Shown in pieces: positions 7,904 through 16,403 of a DNA stretch of 64,000 nucleotides. Source of the DNA: CAVSMC01 sp963728935. Its GTDB lineage: Bacteria; Pseudomonadota; Gammaproteobacteria; Burkholderiales; Casimicrobiaceae. The notes beneath the pieces are model-generated. The model was not told the DNA's origin. It ran no database searches and saw only the letters and a program-made list of their open reading frames with translations. Where the stretch lies: positions 4,278,001-4,342,000 of the forward strand of contig CAVSMC010000001.1 in the NCBI GenBank assembly GCA_963728935.1. Reading direction: 5' to 3'. Position 1 is the stretch's first letter. Each line of letters starts with the position of its first letter. Both the position numbers and the translations under genes were made by a program.

Positions 7904-8941
7904 CTAGGCGTCGTACGCGACCGCCCGCCGCCACCGACCCGGCGTCGTTCCTGCCCAGCGGCGGAACGTGCGCATGAACGGGCTTATTCCGGCGTAACCA
8001 AGCGTCGCGGCGACGTCGTCGAGCGCGATTTCGGAATCGCCGAGAAGCTGTCGCGCGACCTCGAAGCGCACCTGATCGAGCACCTCTTGGAACGTCGTGC
8101 CTTCGGCTTTCAGACGGCGGTTCAGCGTTCTTCGATGCATCGACAGCAACTCGGCTACGTCGTCGCCCGACGTCTTGCCGTGCAGCAGAACGAGGCGCAA
8201 CGCGCGGTAGACCTGCTCGACAAGCTGACCGCCGTCAATGCGCTCGGCGATCTGCTCCACCAATCGACGGCGCGCCGGATCGTAGCCCTCGATACGCTGC
8301 TCCATCCAGTGATTGGGGAATCTGACGGCGCAAAACTCCGCGTTGAACCGGGGCTGCACCTTGAACAACTGGCGGTACGGCGTTGCGTCACGCGGCTTAG
8401 CGTGCGGGACCAGCACCTCGGTCGGCACCCACGCCGGGCCGCACAAGTCCCGCAGGATATTGCACGACGCGGCGAGAAATGCGTCGTATATCTGGTCGGT
8501 TCCCGCGATGCCGGGCTGATAGATCGCATAGCCGACATCGACCATGCCGCCGCGCTCCAGGGAAAACGAAAGCGCGCCGCCGCTGTTCAGGTGCTGGTAG
8601 ACCGTCATCGACTGGAGCGCATCGCCGAGCGTTTCGGAGTTGCGCATGAGCTCCCCGACGATACCAAGATCAGGCAGGCGCCACATGCGTCCGGCAAGCA
8701 ATCCGAAATGGGCGCACGCGGTCCGCTCGGCTGCTTCGCGCAACAGCGCGCCACAGCTTGCATAGGGAATCCTGGCGTCGCAATGGTCGAGCGCGTCGGG
8801 CGCCAATCCGACGTGTGCCAACATCGACGCCGAATCCTCTCCAAATTGACGAATCAGCAAGGGCAACGCCGTGAAGCCGCCGACCCGTTGGGCCCAGGGC
8901 TGAACTCCAACAGCGTCGCTCGCTCGCATCCGCCTACCCAT
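7904..8941 (-). CDS. AraC-family transcriptional regulator (OruR/VirS-like)
   Basis: 345 residues if started at ATG 8941 (weak GGGAAA upstream); alternatives are ATG 8929 or 9016. The N-terminal ~220 residues are the AraC arabinose-binding-type domain of the long subfamily (ALPLLIRQFG, RIPYASCGALLREAAERT, CAHFGLLAG). The C-terminal HTH_18 domain contains LLSMHRRTLNRRLKAEGTTF and IALDDVAATLGYAGISPFMR, ending in FRRWAGTTPGRWRR. It is divergent from the Rieske-like/SulP pair with a 176-bp gap, so it most likely controls that pair and itself. The effector is unknown. Confidence 0.9.
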   Translation of the reverse strand: MGRRMRASDAVGVQPWAQRVGGFTALPLLIRQFGEDSASMLAHVGLAPDALDHCDARIPYASCGALLREAAERTACAHFGLLAGRMWRLPDLGIVGELMRNSETLGDALQSMTVYQHLNSGGALSFSLERGGMVDVGYAIYQPGIAGTDQIYDAFLAASCNILRDLCGPAWVPTEVLVPHAKPRDATPYRQLFKVQPRFNAEFCAVRFPNHWMEQRIEGYDPARRRLVEQIAERIDGGQLVEQVYRALRLVLLHGKTSGDDVAELLSMHRRTLNRRLKAEGTTFQEVLDQVRFEVARQLLGDSEIALDDVAATLGYAGISPFMRTFRRWAGTTPGRWRRAVAYDA

Positions 8942-9002
8942 GATTGTGTCTTTCCCTTTCGCCGCGCGGATGTCAGGTTCCCCGCGCAAGGCGGAAAACT
9001 CG

Positions 9003-9016
9003 TTGAGATATGTCAA
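9003..9016. promoter_or_regulatory. FNR/CRP-like half-site pair TTGA-N6-TCAA
   Basis: TTGAGATATGTCAA keeps the invariant TTGA-N6-TCAA core of FNR-type sites and matches 8 of 10 informative positions of the TTGAT-N4-ATCAA consensus. It sits in the AT-rich part of the gap between the araC-type gene (62 bp) and the Rieske-like gene (102 bp). Overlapping it is CAAAT-N7-ATTTG (9014-9030), another candidate operator. No matching -10 at the expected distance is evident. Confidence 0.35.
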
Positions 9017-9117
9017 ATGATTTCAATTTGGCGGGTTTCCGGCGCCGATCGAGGTCAACGCGAGCGGGGGAATGCAAGGGGACTCCCCGCTGCGGGACTG
9101 ATCCGCGGAATCACGCG

Positions 9118-9447
9118 ATGACCGACTTCGTCGAGGTTTCTCGGCTGGAACGCATTGGGCCCGGGTGCGGCATCGTCGTTACGGGCGAGCATGGAGCGAT
9201 CGCCCTGTTCAACTCGGACGGCCGGATATTCGCCGTCGACGATGCCTGTGTTCGCTGCGGTTCGTCGCTCGCGGCGGGTACTCTCATCGAGACGCAGGTC
9301 CGCTGCTCCGGGTGCGATTGGCGATACGACATTATGACAGGTTGCGTGAACGGGATCCCGGCCCTGAAGATCGATACGTTCGCGGTGCGCGTCGTCGATT
9401 CGCGCGTGATGATTTCGACGACGCTCAATTGGATTCCGGATGACTGA
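9118..9447 (+). CDS. Rieske-fold small protein with Cys replacing the His ligands
   Basis: 109 residues from ATG 9118. The fold matches small Rieske ferredoxins: GIVVTGEHGAIALFNSDGRI, then DDACVRCGSSLAAGTLIETQ and the second cluster loop VRCSGCDWRYDIMTG. In a classical Rieske protein the loops are CxH and CxxH. Here they are Cys-Val-Arg-Cys and Cys-Ser-Gly-Cys, so both His ligands are missing and there are four Cys. It may bind a Cys4 iron-sulfur cluster or zinc. The stop overlaps the SulP start (ATGACTGA), so the two are translationally coupled. Start choice is uncertain, as no strong ribosome site is seen; a GGGGACTCCCC palindrome (9078-9088) lies just upstream. Confidence 0.75.
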   Translation: MTDFVEVSRLERIGPGCGIVVTGEHGAIALFNSDGRIFAVDDACVRCGSSLAAGTLIETQVRCSGCDWRYDIMTGCVNGIPALKIDTFAVRVVDSRVMISTTLNWIPDD

Positions 9448-11146
9448 TATACGGGCGGACGATGCAGGTGCGGTAACGGCTTCCCGCGGCTGGCGCGCGA
9501 TCTTTCCGCCGGCTCAGTGGGTGCCGACATACCGTGGCTCATGGCTTCGGCAAGACGCCGTCGCCGGCATCACGCTCGCAGCCTATGCGATTCCGGTGTC
9601 GCTCGCCTATGCGTCGCTCGCGGGCCTTCCGCCGCAGCATGGCGTCTATTGCTACCTGGTCGGAGGGATCGCCTACGCGCTGTTCGGCACGTCGCGCCAG
9701 CTCGCGATCGGTCCGACGTCGGCGATCTCGCTGCTCGTCGGCACGACGGTGGCGGGGATGGCGGCGGGCGATCCCGCGCGCTGGGCGCAGATCGCCGCGC
9801 TCACCGCCTTGGTCATCGCGGCGATCAGCCTCATTGCCTGGATATTGAAGCTGTCGTCGCTAGTGAACTTCATCAGCGAGACGATCCTGCTCGGATTCAA
9901 GGCCGGCGCCGCGCTGACGATCGCGATGACGCAGCTCCCGAAGCTCTTCGGCGTGCCCGGCGGTGGCAGCGATTTCTTCGAGCGCGCATGGAAGCTCGCC
10001 ACGCAGATTCCCGAAACCAACCTCGTGGTCCTCGCGTTCGGTTTGACGGCCATCGTGTTGCTCGTCGCGGGCGAGAAGCTGTTGCCCGCGCGCCCGGTCG
10101 CGCTGCTCGTCGTCATTGCTTCGATCGTCGCGCTGTCGGTGACGCCGCTTGCACAGTTCGGCTTCAGGACCGTCGGCGTGCTGCCGACCGGACTGCCCGA
10201 TCTCGTGTTGCCGTCGCTGCGCCCGAGCGATGCGGACGGCGTCGTCCCGCTCGCCTTCGCGTGCTTCCTTCTCGCGTATATCGAAGGCGTTTCCGCCGCC
10301 CGCGCGCTGGCGCAGAAGAACGGTTACGAGATCGATGCGCGCCAGGAGCTGCTCGCGCTCGGCGCGTCCAACTTGGCGGCGGCGTTCGGCCAGGCGTATC
10401 CGGTCGCCGGCGGCCTGTCGCAGTCGACGGTCAACGACAAGGCCGGGGCGAAGACGCCGCTGGCGCTCGTATTCGCGTCGGCGACCATCGGCGTCTGCCT
10501 GATGTTCCTGACCGGAATGCTGCGCAATCTCCCCGACGTCGTGCTCGCCGCGATCGTGCTCGTGGCCGTCAAGGGATTGATCAACATCCCGGAGCTTCGC
10601 CGCGTGCGGGCGCTCAGCCGGATGGAGTTCCGGATTGCGATGGTCGCGTTCGCCGGTGTGCTCGTGCTCGGCATCCTCAAGGGCGTGCTGCTCGCGACCA
10701 TCGTCTCGATGCTGCTGCTGATCCGCCGCGCCGCGCACCCGCACGTCGCGAGACTCGGCCGCGTTCCGGGCACGCGCCGCTATTCGGACGTCGGGCGCAA
10801 CCCGGACAACGAGAACGTGCCCGGCGTGCTGATCGTCCGCGTCGAATCGGGCCTGCTCTACTTCAACGCCGGACACGTGCGCGACGAGGTGCGCCGATTG
10901 GTCGCAGCCTTCGGCGAGGGACTGCGCCTCGTCGTGTGGGACCTGTCGACATCGCCGTACGTCGATATCGCAGGCGCGCGCCTGCTCGGGGAAATCCAGC
11001 GGGAACTGGCGGCGCGCGGCGCGGCGCTTCGAATCGTCGACGCTCGATCGTCGGTGCGCGACCTCATCCGCAAGGAAGTCGGACCGAGCGTCGGAGAAGT
11101 CAGCCGTCGCGTTTCCATCGACGAAGCGGTCTCGGCCGCTGTCTGA
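9440..11146 (+). CDS. SulP-family anion transporter with STAS domain
   Basis: 568 residues. The SulP signature region is complete: WLRQDAVAGITLAAYAIPVS, YASLAGLPPQHGVYCYLVGG and FGTSRQLAIGPTSAISLLVG. The core has about 12-14 helices, with GQAYPVAGGLSQSTVNDKAG in the anion-binding half. Residues ~440-560 are a cytosolic STAS domain (VLIVRVESGLLYFNAGHVRD, VVWDLSTSPYVDIAGARLL). Members carry sulfate, bicarbonate or other anions; the substrate is not readable from sequence. It overlaps the Rieske-like gene by 8 bp. Confidence 0.93.
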   Translation: MTDIRADDAGAVTASRGWRAIFPPAQWVPTYRGSWLRQDAVAGITLAAYAIPVSLAYASLAGLPPQHGVYCYLVGGIAYALFGTSRQLAIGPTSAISLLVGTTVAGMAAGDPARWAQIAALTALVIAAISLIAWILKLSSLVNFISETILLGFKAGAALTIAMTQLPKLFGVPGGGSDFFERAWKLATQIPETNLVVLAFGLTAIVLLVAGEKLLPARPVALLVVIASIVALSVTPLAQFGFRTVGVLPTGLPDLVLPSLRPSDADGVVPLAFACFLLAYIEGVSAARALAQKNGYEIDARQELLALGASNLAAAFGQAYPVAGGLSQSTVNDKAGAKTPLALVFASATIGVCLMFLTGMLRNLPDVVLAAIVLVAVKGLINIPELRRVRALSRMEFRIAMVAFAGVLVLGILKGVLLATIVSMLLLIRRAAHPHVARLGRVPGTRRYSDVGRNPDNENVPGVLIVRVESGLLYFNAGHVRDEVRRLVAAFGEGLRLVVWDLSTSPYVDIAGARLLGEIQRELAARGAALRIVDARSSVRDLIRKEVGPSVGEVSRRVSIDEAVSAAV

Positions 11147-11147
11147 A

Positions 11148-11167
11148 CCGATTTGCAATTCTCGACA
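11148..11167 (-). promoter_or_regulatory. Partial copy of the 20-bp motif
   Basis: Minus-strand TGTCGAGAATTGCAAATCGG: the first 16 bases equal the copy at 7691-7710, while the GAC ending is lost. It starts just past the SulP stop and points back into that gene. No minus-strand gene follows, so it may be a relic or may act on the frd promoter region from the other side. Confidence 0.35.
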
Positions 11168-11168
11168 T

Positions 11169-11188
11169 TCGATCGCCGCGGCGATCGA
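11169..11188. terminator. 20-bp perfect palindrome after SulP
   Basis: TCGATCGCCG-CGGCGATCGA is a perfect 20-bp palindrome 22 bp after the SulP stop. It could fold as a hairpin and end SulP transcription, but no T-run follows. It could equally be a protein-binding site between the SulP gene and the frd operon. Confidence 0.35.
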
Positions 11189-11268
11189 GACGGATCGGCG
11201 ATTGCGATGACGACCCACAACGTTCGTCTTCGTCGCCGACGGTATTGCGTGCGCTCATCCAACCGTCG

Positions 11269-11282
11269 TTGACGCCTATCAA
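11269..11282. promoter_or_regulatory. Near-consensus FNR box of the frd operon
   Basis: TTGAC-GCCT-ATCAA differs from the FNR/ANR consensus TTGAT-N4-ATCAA at one base. It lies 60 bp before the frdC ATG. An A-rich -10-like TAAAAA (11303-11308) is placed so that the predicted start (about 11315-11317) puts the box near -40 to -41.5, the position of class II FNR-activated promoters. The genes behind it (fumarate reductase, aspartase, Dcu) are classic FNR targets. Confidence 0.65.
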
Positions 11283-11342
11283 TACGAGTCGCGCGTAATC
11301 GGTAAAAAATTGCGGAATCGCTTCCGACCCAGGAGGAACGCG

Positions 11343-12113
11343 ATGGCAACATCTCCGTCGTTCGCAGTCGGCGCCGCCATCCCGGCCAAGAGCCCGACCC
11401 CCGCCAGGCTCGACTTTCTGCAAAGCGCAAGCGGCCTCGCGCTCGCGTTGTTCATGTGGGGCCACATGTTCTTCGTGTCGTCGATCCTTCTCGGCAAGGA
11501 CGCGATGTGGACGATCACGAAGCTGTTCGAGGGCTATTTCTTCTTCGGGCAGGCGTACCCCGGCATCGTGTCGTTCATCGTCGGCTGCGTGCTGGTCATC
11601 TTCGTCGCGCACGCGTTTCTCGCCGTACGCAAGTTTCCGATCAATTACCAGCAGTACCGGACGTATCGCGAGCATATGCATGGCATGCGGCACGAGGACA
11701 CGACGCTGTGGTTCTGGCAGGTCGTCACCGGCTTCGCGCTGTTCTTCCTCGCGACGATCCATTTGTACGTGATGCTGACGCACCCCGGAAAGATCGGACC
11801 GTACGAGTCCGCCGACCGCGTGTGGTCGGACTTCTACTGGCCGCTCTATCTGGTGCTGCTGTTCGTCGTCGAGTTGCACGGCGGCATCGGGCTCTATCGG
11901 CTGTGCGTCAAGTGGGGCTGGTTCAGCGGTGCCGATCCGAACGCATCGCGCAAGCGGTTGAAGACGCTCAAATGGGCGCTGACGGCATTCTTCCTCGTGC
12001 TCGGGCTCGCCACGCTCGCCGCGTACGTGAAGCTCGGAATCGAGCACGCGCCGAAGTACGGTGAGCGCTACACGCCTGCGTGGGTGCAACCGGTGAAGGC
12101 GGAGGCGCCATGA
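11343..12113 (+). CDS. frdC: Fumarate reductase di-haem cytochrome b subunit
   Basis: 256 residues from ATG 11343 with AGGAGG upstream. Five membrane helices are predicted. Four His, H41, H90, H140 and H179, have the same spacing as the haem ligands of Wolinella succinogenes FrdC (44, 93, 143, 182), a constant offset of three. With the same offset, E63 and E177 match Glu C66 (menaquinol oxidation) and Glu C180 (E-pathway proton transfer). It anchors FrdAB and passes quinol electrons to fumarate at the inner membrane. The stop overlaps the frdA start (ATGA). Confidence 0.93.
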   Translation: MATSPSFAVGAAIPAKSPTPARLDFLQSASGLALALFMWGHMFFVSSILLGKDAMWTITKLFEGYFFFGQAYPGIVSFIVGCVLVIFVAHAFLAVRKFPINYQQYRTYREHMHGMRHEDTTLWFWQVVTGFALFFLATIHLYVMLTHPGKIGPYESADRVWSDFYWPLYLVLLFVVELHGGIGLYRLCVKWGWFSGADPNASRKRLKTLKWALTAFFLVLGLATLAAYVKLGIEHAPKYGERYTPAWVQPVKAEAP

Positions 12114-14116
12114 AGATCATCTACACCGACGTGCTCGTCATCGGCGGAGGACTTGCCGGCCTTCGGCTCGGCATCGGCGCACGGCGCCGTGGTCACGACG
12201 TCATCGTGCTGTCGCTGGTACCGCCGAAGCGATCGCACTCGGCCGCCGCGCAAGGCGGCATGCAGGCGTCGCTCGGCAACGTGATCAAGGGCCAGGGCGA
12301 CAACGAAGACGTCCATTTCGAGGACACCGTTCGCGGCAGCGACTGGGGCGCCGACCAGCGCGTCGTTCGCATGTTCGTCAACACCGCGCCCAAAGCGGTG
12401 CGCGAGCTCGCGGCGTGGGGCGTGCCATGGAGCCGCGTGCGCCGCGGCGACCGCGACGTGATCATCAACGGGCAGAAGGTGACGCTCACCGAGCGCGACG
12501 AAGCGCACGGCACCGTCGCGCAGCGCGATTTCGGCGGCACGAAGAAGTGGCGCACGTGCTACGTGTCCGACGGCACCGGCCACGCGATGCTGCAAACGAT
12601 GAGCGATCAGGCGATCGCGGCGTCGATCCCGGTGCACGAGCGCATGGAGGCGATCGCGCTGATCCACGACGGATCGCGCTGCTACGGTGCGATCGTGCGC
12701 AATCTCGTCACCGGCGAGCTCCTCGCCTACGTCGCGAAGGCAACCGCGATCGCCACCGGCGGTGCCGGTCGCATCTACCGCGTCACGACCAACGCCGTGA
12801 TCTGCGAAGGCATCGGTCACGCGATCGCGCTCGAAACGGGCGTTGCGGCGCTCGGCAACATGGAGGCCGTGCAGTTTCACCCGACGGGAATCTTCCCGGC
12901 GGGCATCCTCGTCACCGAGGGCTGCCGCGGCGACGGCGGCTTGCTCAAAGACGTCGACGGGCACCGCTTCATGCCCGACTACGAGCCCGAAAAGAAAGAG
13001 CTCGCCTCGCGCGACGTCGTGTCGCGGCGCATGGAGGAGCACATCGCGAAGGGCAAAGGCGTCAAGAGCCCGTTCGGCGATCACCTGTGGCTCGACATCA
13101 CGTTGCTCGGCGAGACGCACATCAGGCACAACCTGCGCGAAGTCTACGAGATCTGCCATTACTTCCTCGGCGTCGATCCGATCAAGGACCTGGTGCCCGT
13201 GCGGCCGGCGCAGCACTACACGATGGGCGGCGTTCGCACCGATCACACCGGCGAGAGCACGACGCTCAAAGGTCTCTTCGCGGCGGGCGAAGCCGCGTGC
13301 TGGGACATGCACGGGTTCAACCGGCTTGGCGGCAACTCGGTCGCCGAGACCGTGGTCGCCGGCATGATCGTCGGCGAGTACGTGGCGGACTTCTGCGACA
13401 AGATCGACAACGACGTCGACATTGCGACGCGCGTCGTTCACGACTTCCTGCGCCGCGAACAGCTTCGCATCGACGGACTGATCAACGGCCGCGGCAACGA
13501 GGATCCGGCGGCGCTTCTCGCCGCGATGCAGGATTTGATGACCGCCAAGGTCGGGATCTTCCGGCGCGGCGCGGATCTCGAGTCGGCGGTGGCGCGGCTG
13601 CAGAGACTTCTCGAGCGCAGCCGCAATATCGGGCTCAAATGCAAGGCGCGCGCTGCGAACCCCGAGCTCGCGACGGCGTACCGCGTGCCGAAGATGCTGA
13701 AGACCGCGCTCTGCGTCGCGTACGGGGCGCTCATCCGCACCGAGAGCCGCGGCGCGCACTTCCGCGAGGACTTCCCGCGGCGCAACGACGCCGAATGGCT
13801 GAAGCGCACGCTCGCGACGTGGAAATCGGACGACGACACGTTGCCGTCGCTCGCCTACGAGTCGCTCGACGTCATGCGGATGGAGCTGCCGCCGGGATGG
13901 CGCGGCTATGGCGCGAAAGACTACGTCGACCATCCGGACACGCCGACGCGCGCCGCGCAGGTCGAGAGCGTGCGCAAGACAATGGCTAGCGCACCGCGGT
14001 TCGCCGTGCAGAACGCGTTGATGCCCTACGCGGAGCTGCTGCCCAAGCGCTACCGCGGCCGAAACGAGCGCATCGACGAGCCGCTCACCACCGAACCTGT
14101 CGAGGCTGTGTCATGA
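12110..14116 (+). CDS. frdA: Fumarate reductase flavoprotein subunit
   Basis: 668 residues from ATG 12110 with GGAGG upstream, overlapping frdC by four bases. The Rossmann FAD motif is VLVIGGGLAGLRLG. H43 in RSHSAAAQGGMQ is the covalent FAD attachment residue at the same number as in Wolinella FrdA. Active-site residues H257 (FHPTG), R301 (LASRDVVSRR) and H369 (QHYTMGG) are also in register, and an Arg follows in HGFNRLGGNS. Sequence blocks such as the MFVNTAP and GVPW segments follow the Wolinella enzyme and not E. coli SdhA. It catalyses fumarate to succinate reduction on the cytoplasmic side; reversal as succinate dehydrogenase is possible. Confidence 0.95.
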   Translation: MKIIYTDVLVIGGGLAGLRLGIGARRRGHDVIVLSLVPPKRSHSAAAQGGMQASLGNVIKGQGDNEDVHFEDTVRGSDWGADQRVVRMFVNTAPKAVRELAAWGVPWSRVRRGDRDVIINGQKVTLTERDEAHGTVAQRDFGGTKKWRTCYVSDGTGHAMLQTMSDQAIAASIPVHERMEAIALIHDGSRCYGAIVRNLVTGELLAYVAKATAIATGGAGRIYRVTTNAVICEGIGHAIALETGVAALGNMEAVQFHPTGIFPAGILVTEGCRGDGGLLKDVDGHRFMPDYEPEKKELASRDVVSRRMEEHIAKGKGVKSPFGDHLWLDITLLGETHIRHNLREVYEICHYFLGVDPIKDLVPVRPAQHYTMGGVRTDHTGESTTLKGLFAAGEAACWDMHGFNRLGGNSVAETVVAGMIVGEYVADFCDKIDNDVDIATRVVHDFLRREQLRIDGLINGRGNEDPAALLAAMQDLMTAKVGIFRRGADLESAVARLQRLLERSRNIGLKCKARAANPELATAYRVPKMLKTALCVAYGALIRTESRGAHFREDFPRRNDAEWLKRTLATWKSDDDTLPSLAYESLDVMRMELPPGWRGYGAKDYVDHPDTPTRAAQVESVRKTMASAPRFAVQNALMPYAELLPKRYRGRNERIDEPLTTEPVEAVS

Positions 14117-14901
14117 ACGACGTCGCCGTCAAGACAGCACCGCTTCCGAGCCGAGCCTCCGCACGGCGTGACGCACCGCGCCGTGTACTGGTGGTCAATG
14201 TGTTCCGCCACAATCCGCACGAACCTCGCAGCGTGCCGCGCATGCAGACCTACACGCTCGAAGAGGCCGACGGGATGACGCTGTTCATCGCGCTCTCGCA
14301 AATCCGCGAGAAGCAGGACCCGTCGCTGCAGTTCGACTTCGTCTGCCGTGCCGGCATCTGCGGCAGCTGCGCGATGGTGATCAACGGCAGGCCGACGCTC
14401 GCCTGCCGCACGCTCACCAAGAACCTGCCGGCAGAGATCACGCTCGCGCCGCTGCCGTTCTTCGAGCTGATCGGCGACCTTTCGGTCAACACCGGCAGGT
14501 GGATGCGCGGGATGAGCGAACGCGTCCAGGGCTGGTTGCATATGAAGGACACCGACCCGGACCTGCGGCGGATCGAGCAGCGAATGGATCCCGATCTCGC
14601 CGACAGGATCTACGAGCTCGACCGCTGCATCGAATGCGGTTGTTGCGTCGCCGCCTGCGGAACCGCGCGCATGCGAAAGGACTTCGTCGGCGCCGTCGGA
14701 CTCAATCGCGTCGCGCGATTCCAGCTCGACCCGCGTGACACGCGCACCGACCGGGACTACTACGACGTCGTCGGCGACGACGAGGGCGTCTTCGGCTGCA
14801 TGTCGCTGCTCGGCTGCCACGACGTCTGTCCGAAGGAATTGCCGCTCGCGACGCAGATCGCGTTCCTGCGGCGCAAGATGGTGAGAATGGGCTTCAACTG
14901 A
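14113..14901 (+). CDS. frdB: Fumarate reductase iron-sulfur subunit
   Basis: 262 residues, overlapping frdA by ATGA. All cluster ligands are visible: [2Fe-2S] at C78, C83, C86 and C98 (CRAGICGSC...LAC), the [4Fe-4S]-type motif CIECGCCVAAC at C172-C182, and the [3Fe-4S] region GCMSLLGCHDVCPK (C229, C235, C239). It carries electrons from the di-haem subunit to the flavin. The N-terminus is about 20 residues longer than usual (Ala/Arg-rich). It completes the frdCAB order seen in epsilonproteobacteria. Confidence 0.95.
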   Translation: MNDVAVKTAPLPSRASARRDAPRRVLVVNVFRHNPHEPRSVPRMQTYTLEEADGMTLFIALSQIREKQDPSLQFDFVCRAGICGSCAMVINGRPTLACRTLTKNLPAEITLAPLPFFELIGDLSVNTGRWMRGMSERVQGWLHMKDTDPDLRRIEQRMDPDLADRIYELDRCIECGCCVAACGTARMRKDFVGAVGLNRVARFQLDPRDTRTDRDYYDVVGDDEGVFGCMSLLGCHDVCPKELPLATQIAFLRRKMVRMGFN

Positions 14902-14960
14902 ACACACTAACGTCGCCGCCGCGGCAAGTGAAAGCCCCGGCGACCGACAGGAGGAAGAGC

Positions 14961-16373
14961 ATGGACACGATGGTCACCCGGATCGAAAAGGACTTCCTCG
15001 GTGAGAAGGTGCTGCCCGACACCGCGTACTACGGCGTGCAGACGCTGCGCGGCAAGGAGAACTTCCACATCACCGGCATCCCGATGTCGCTGGAGCCGAA
15101 CTTCATCAAAGCGTTCGGCTACGTGAAAAAGGCTGCCGCGCTCGCCAATCGCGACCTCGGCGTGCTCGACCGAAAAGTCGCCGACGCGATCGCTTCGGCG
15201 TGCGACCGCCTGATCGCGGGCGAGATGCGCGATCAGTTCGTCACCGACTTCATCCAGGGCGGCGCCGGAACGTCGACCAACATGAACGCGAACGAGGTCA
15301 TCGCGAACCTCGCGCTCGAGAGTCTCGGCCACAAGAAGGGCGAGTATCAGTATGTGAACCCGAACGACCACGTCAACTTCGGGCAGTCGACCAACGACAT
15401 GTACCCGACGGCGTTCCGGCTCGCACTGATCCTGCGCCTGATGACCTACGTCGACGCGCTTCGCAAATTGCAGCAAGCATTTTTTGCTAAGGGCAAGGAG
15501 TTCGACCAGGTGCTGAAGATGGGCCGCACGCACCTGCAGGACGCCGTGCCGATGTCGCTCGGTCAGGAATTCCATGGCTGGGGCACGACGATCGGCGAGG
15601 AGGTGCAGCGCATCCTCGAAGTGCGCCAGTTCCTGCACGAGATCAACCTCGGCGCGACTGCGATCGGCACATCGGTCACCGCCGCGCCCAAGTACCCCGA
15701 GCTCGCAACGGAATACCTGTCCGAGCTCACCGGCTTCAAGTTCATCCTGGCGGGCGACCTGGTCGAAGCGACCTCCGACACCGGTGCGTACGTGCTGCTG
15801 TCGGGCGTGCTGAAGCGCACGTCGTCGAAGCTCACCAAGATCTGCAACGACATCCGCCTGCTCGCCTCGGGTCCGCGCTGCGGCTTCAACGAGATCAACC
15901 TGCCGCAGATGCAACCCGGCAGCTCGATCATGCCGGGCAAGGTCAACCCGGTGATCCCGGAGGTCGTGAACCAAGTCGGCTTCCTCGTGATCGGGCTCGA
16001 CCTCACGGTGACGCTCGCCGCGTCGGCGGGCCAGCTTCAGCTCAACGTGATGGAGCCGGTGATCACGTTCGCGCTCTTCACGTCGATCGCGACGATGGAA
16101 AACGCGGTGAACAGCCTGCGCGTCAATTGCATCGACGGCATCACCGCCAACGCGGATCGCACGCGCGACATGGTGCTCAATTCGCTGGGCATCGTCACCG
16201 TGCTCAAGCCGTCACTGGGCTACAAGCAATGCGCGGAAATCGCGCGCGAAGGCTACGAGACCGGCAAGCCGCTGCACGACATCGTCGTCAAGGAGCGGAA
16301 GCTTCTGACGCAGGAGAAATGGGACGAGGTCTTTTCGTTCGAGAACCTGATCAGTCCGAAGTTCGAACAGTAG
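14961..16373 (+). CDS. aspA: Aspartate ammonia-lyase
   Basis: 470 residues from ATG 14961, which has AGGAGG upstream; an in-frame ATG at 14928 lacks one. The fumarase/aspartase signature GSSIMPGKVNP is intact, with the TSTNMNANEVIANLALE and NDHVNFGQSTNDMYPTAFR blocks and the GRTHLQDAVPMSLGQEF active-site region, typical of aspartase. It deaminates L-aspartate to fumarate and ammonia. Sitting 59 bp after frdB and 30 bp before the Dcu transporter gene, it would feed fumarate to the reductase. Confidence 0.93.
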   Translation: MDTMVTRIEKDFLGEKVLPDTAYYGVQTLRGKENFHITGIPMSLEPNFIKAFGYVKKAAALANRDLGVLDRKVADAIASACDRLIAGEMRDQFVTDFIQGGAGTSTNMNANEVIANLALESLGHKKGEYQYVNPNDHVNFGQSTNDMYPTAFRLALILRLMTYVDALRKLQQAFFAKGKEFDQVLKMGRTHLQDAVPMSLGQEFHGWGTTIGEEVQRILEVRQFLHEINLGATAIGTSVTAAPKYPELATEYLSELTGFKFILAGDLVEATSDTGAYVLLSGVLKRTSSKLTKICNDIRLLASGPRCGFNEINLPQMQPGSSIMPGKVNPVIPEVVNQVGFLVIGLDLTVTLAASAGQLQLNVMEPVITFALFTSIATMENAVNSLRVNCIDGITANADRTRDMVLNSLGIVTVLKPSLGYKQCAEIAREGYETGKPLHDIVVKERKLLTQEKWDEVFSFENLISPKFEQ

Positions 16374-16403
16374 GGAGCGCAGCCGCATCCTGGAGATGAA
16401 ACC

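Noticed and set aside
12068..13933. 621-codon open frame antisense to frdA
   Set aside because: A GC-rich shadow frame of a highly conserved gene; Arg/His/Asp-rich composition with no domain.
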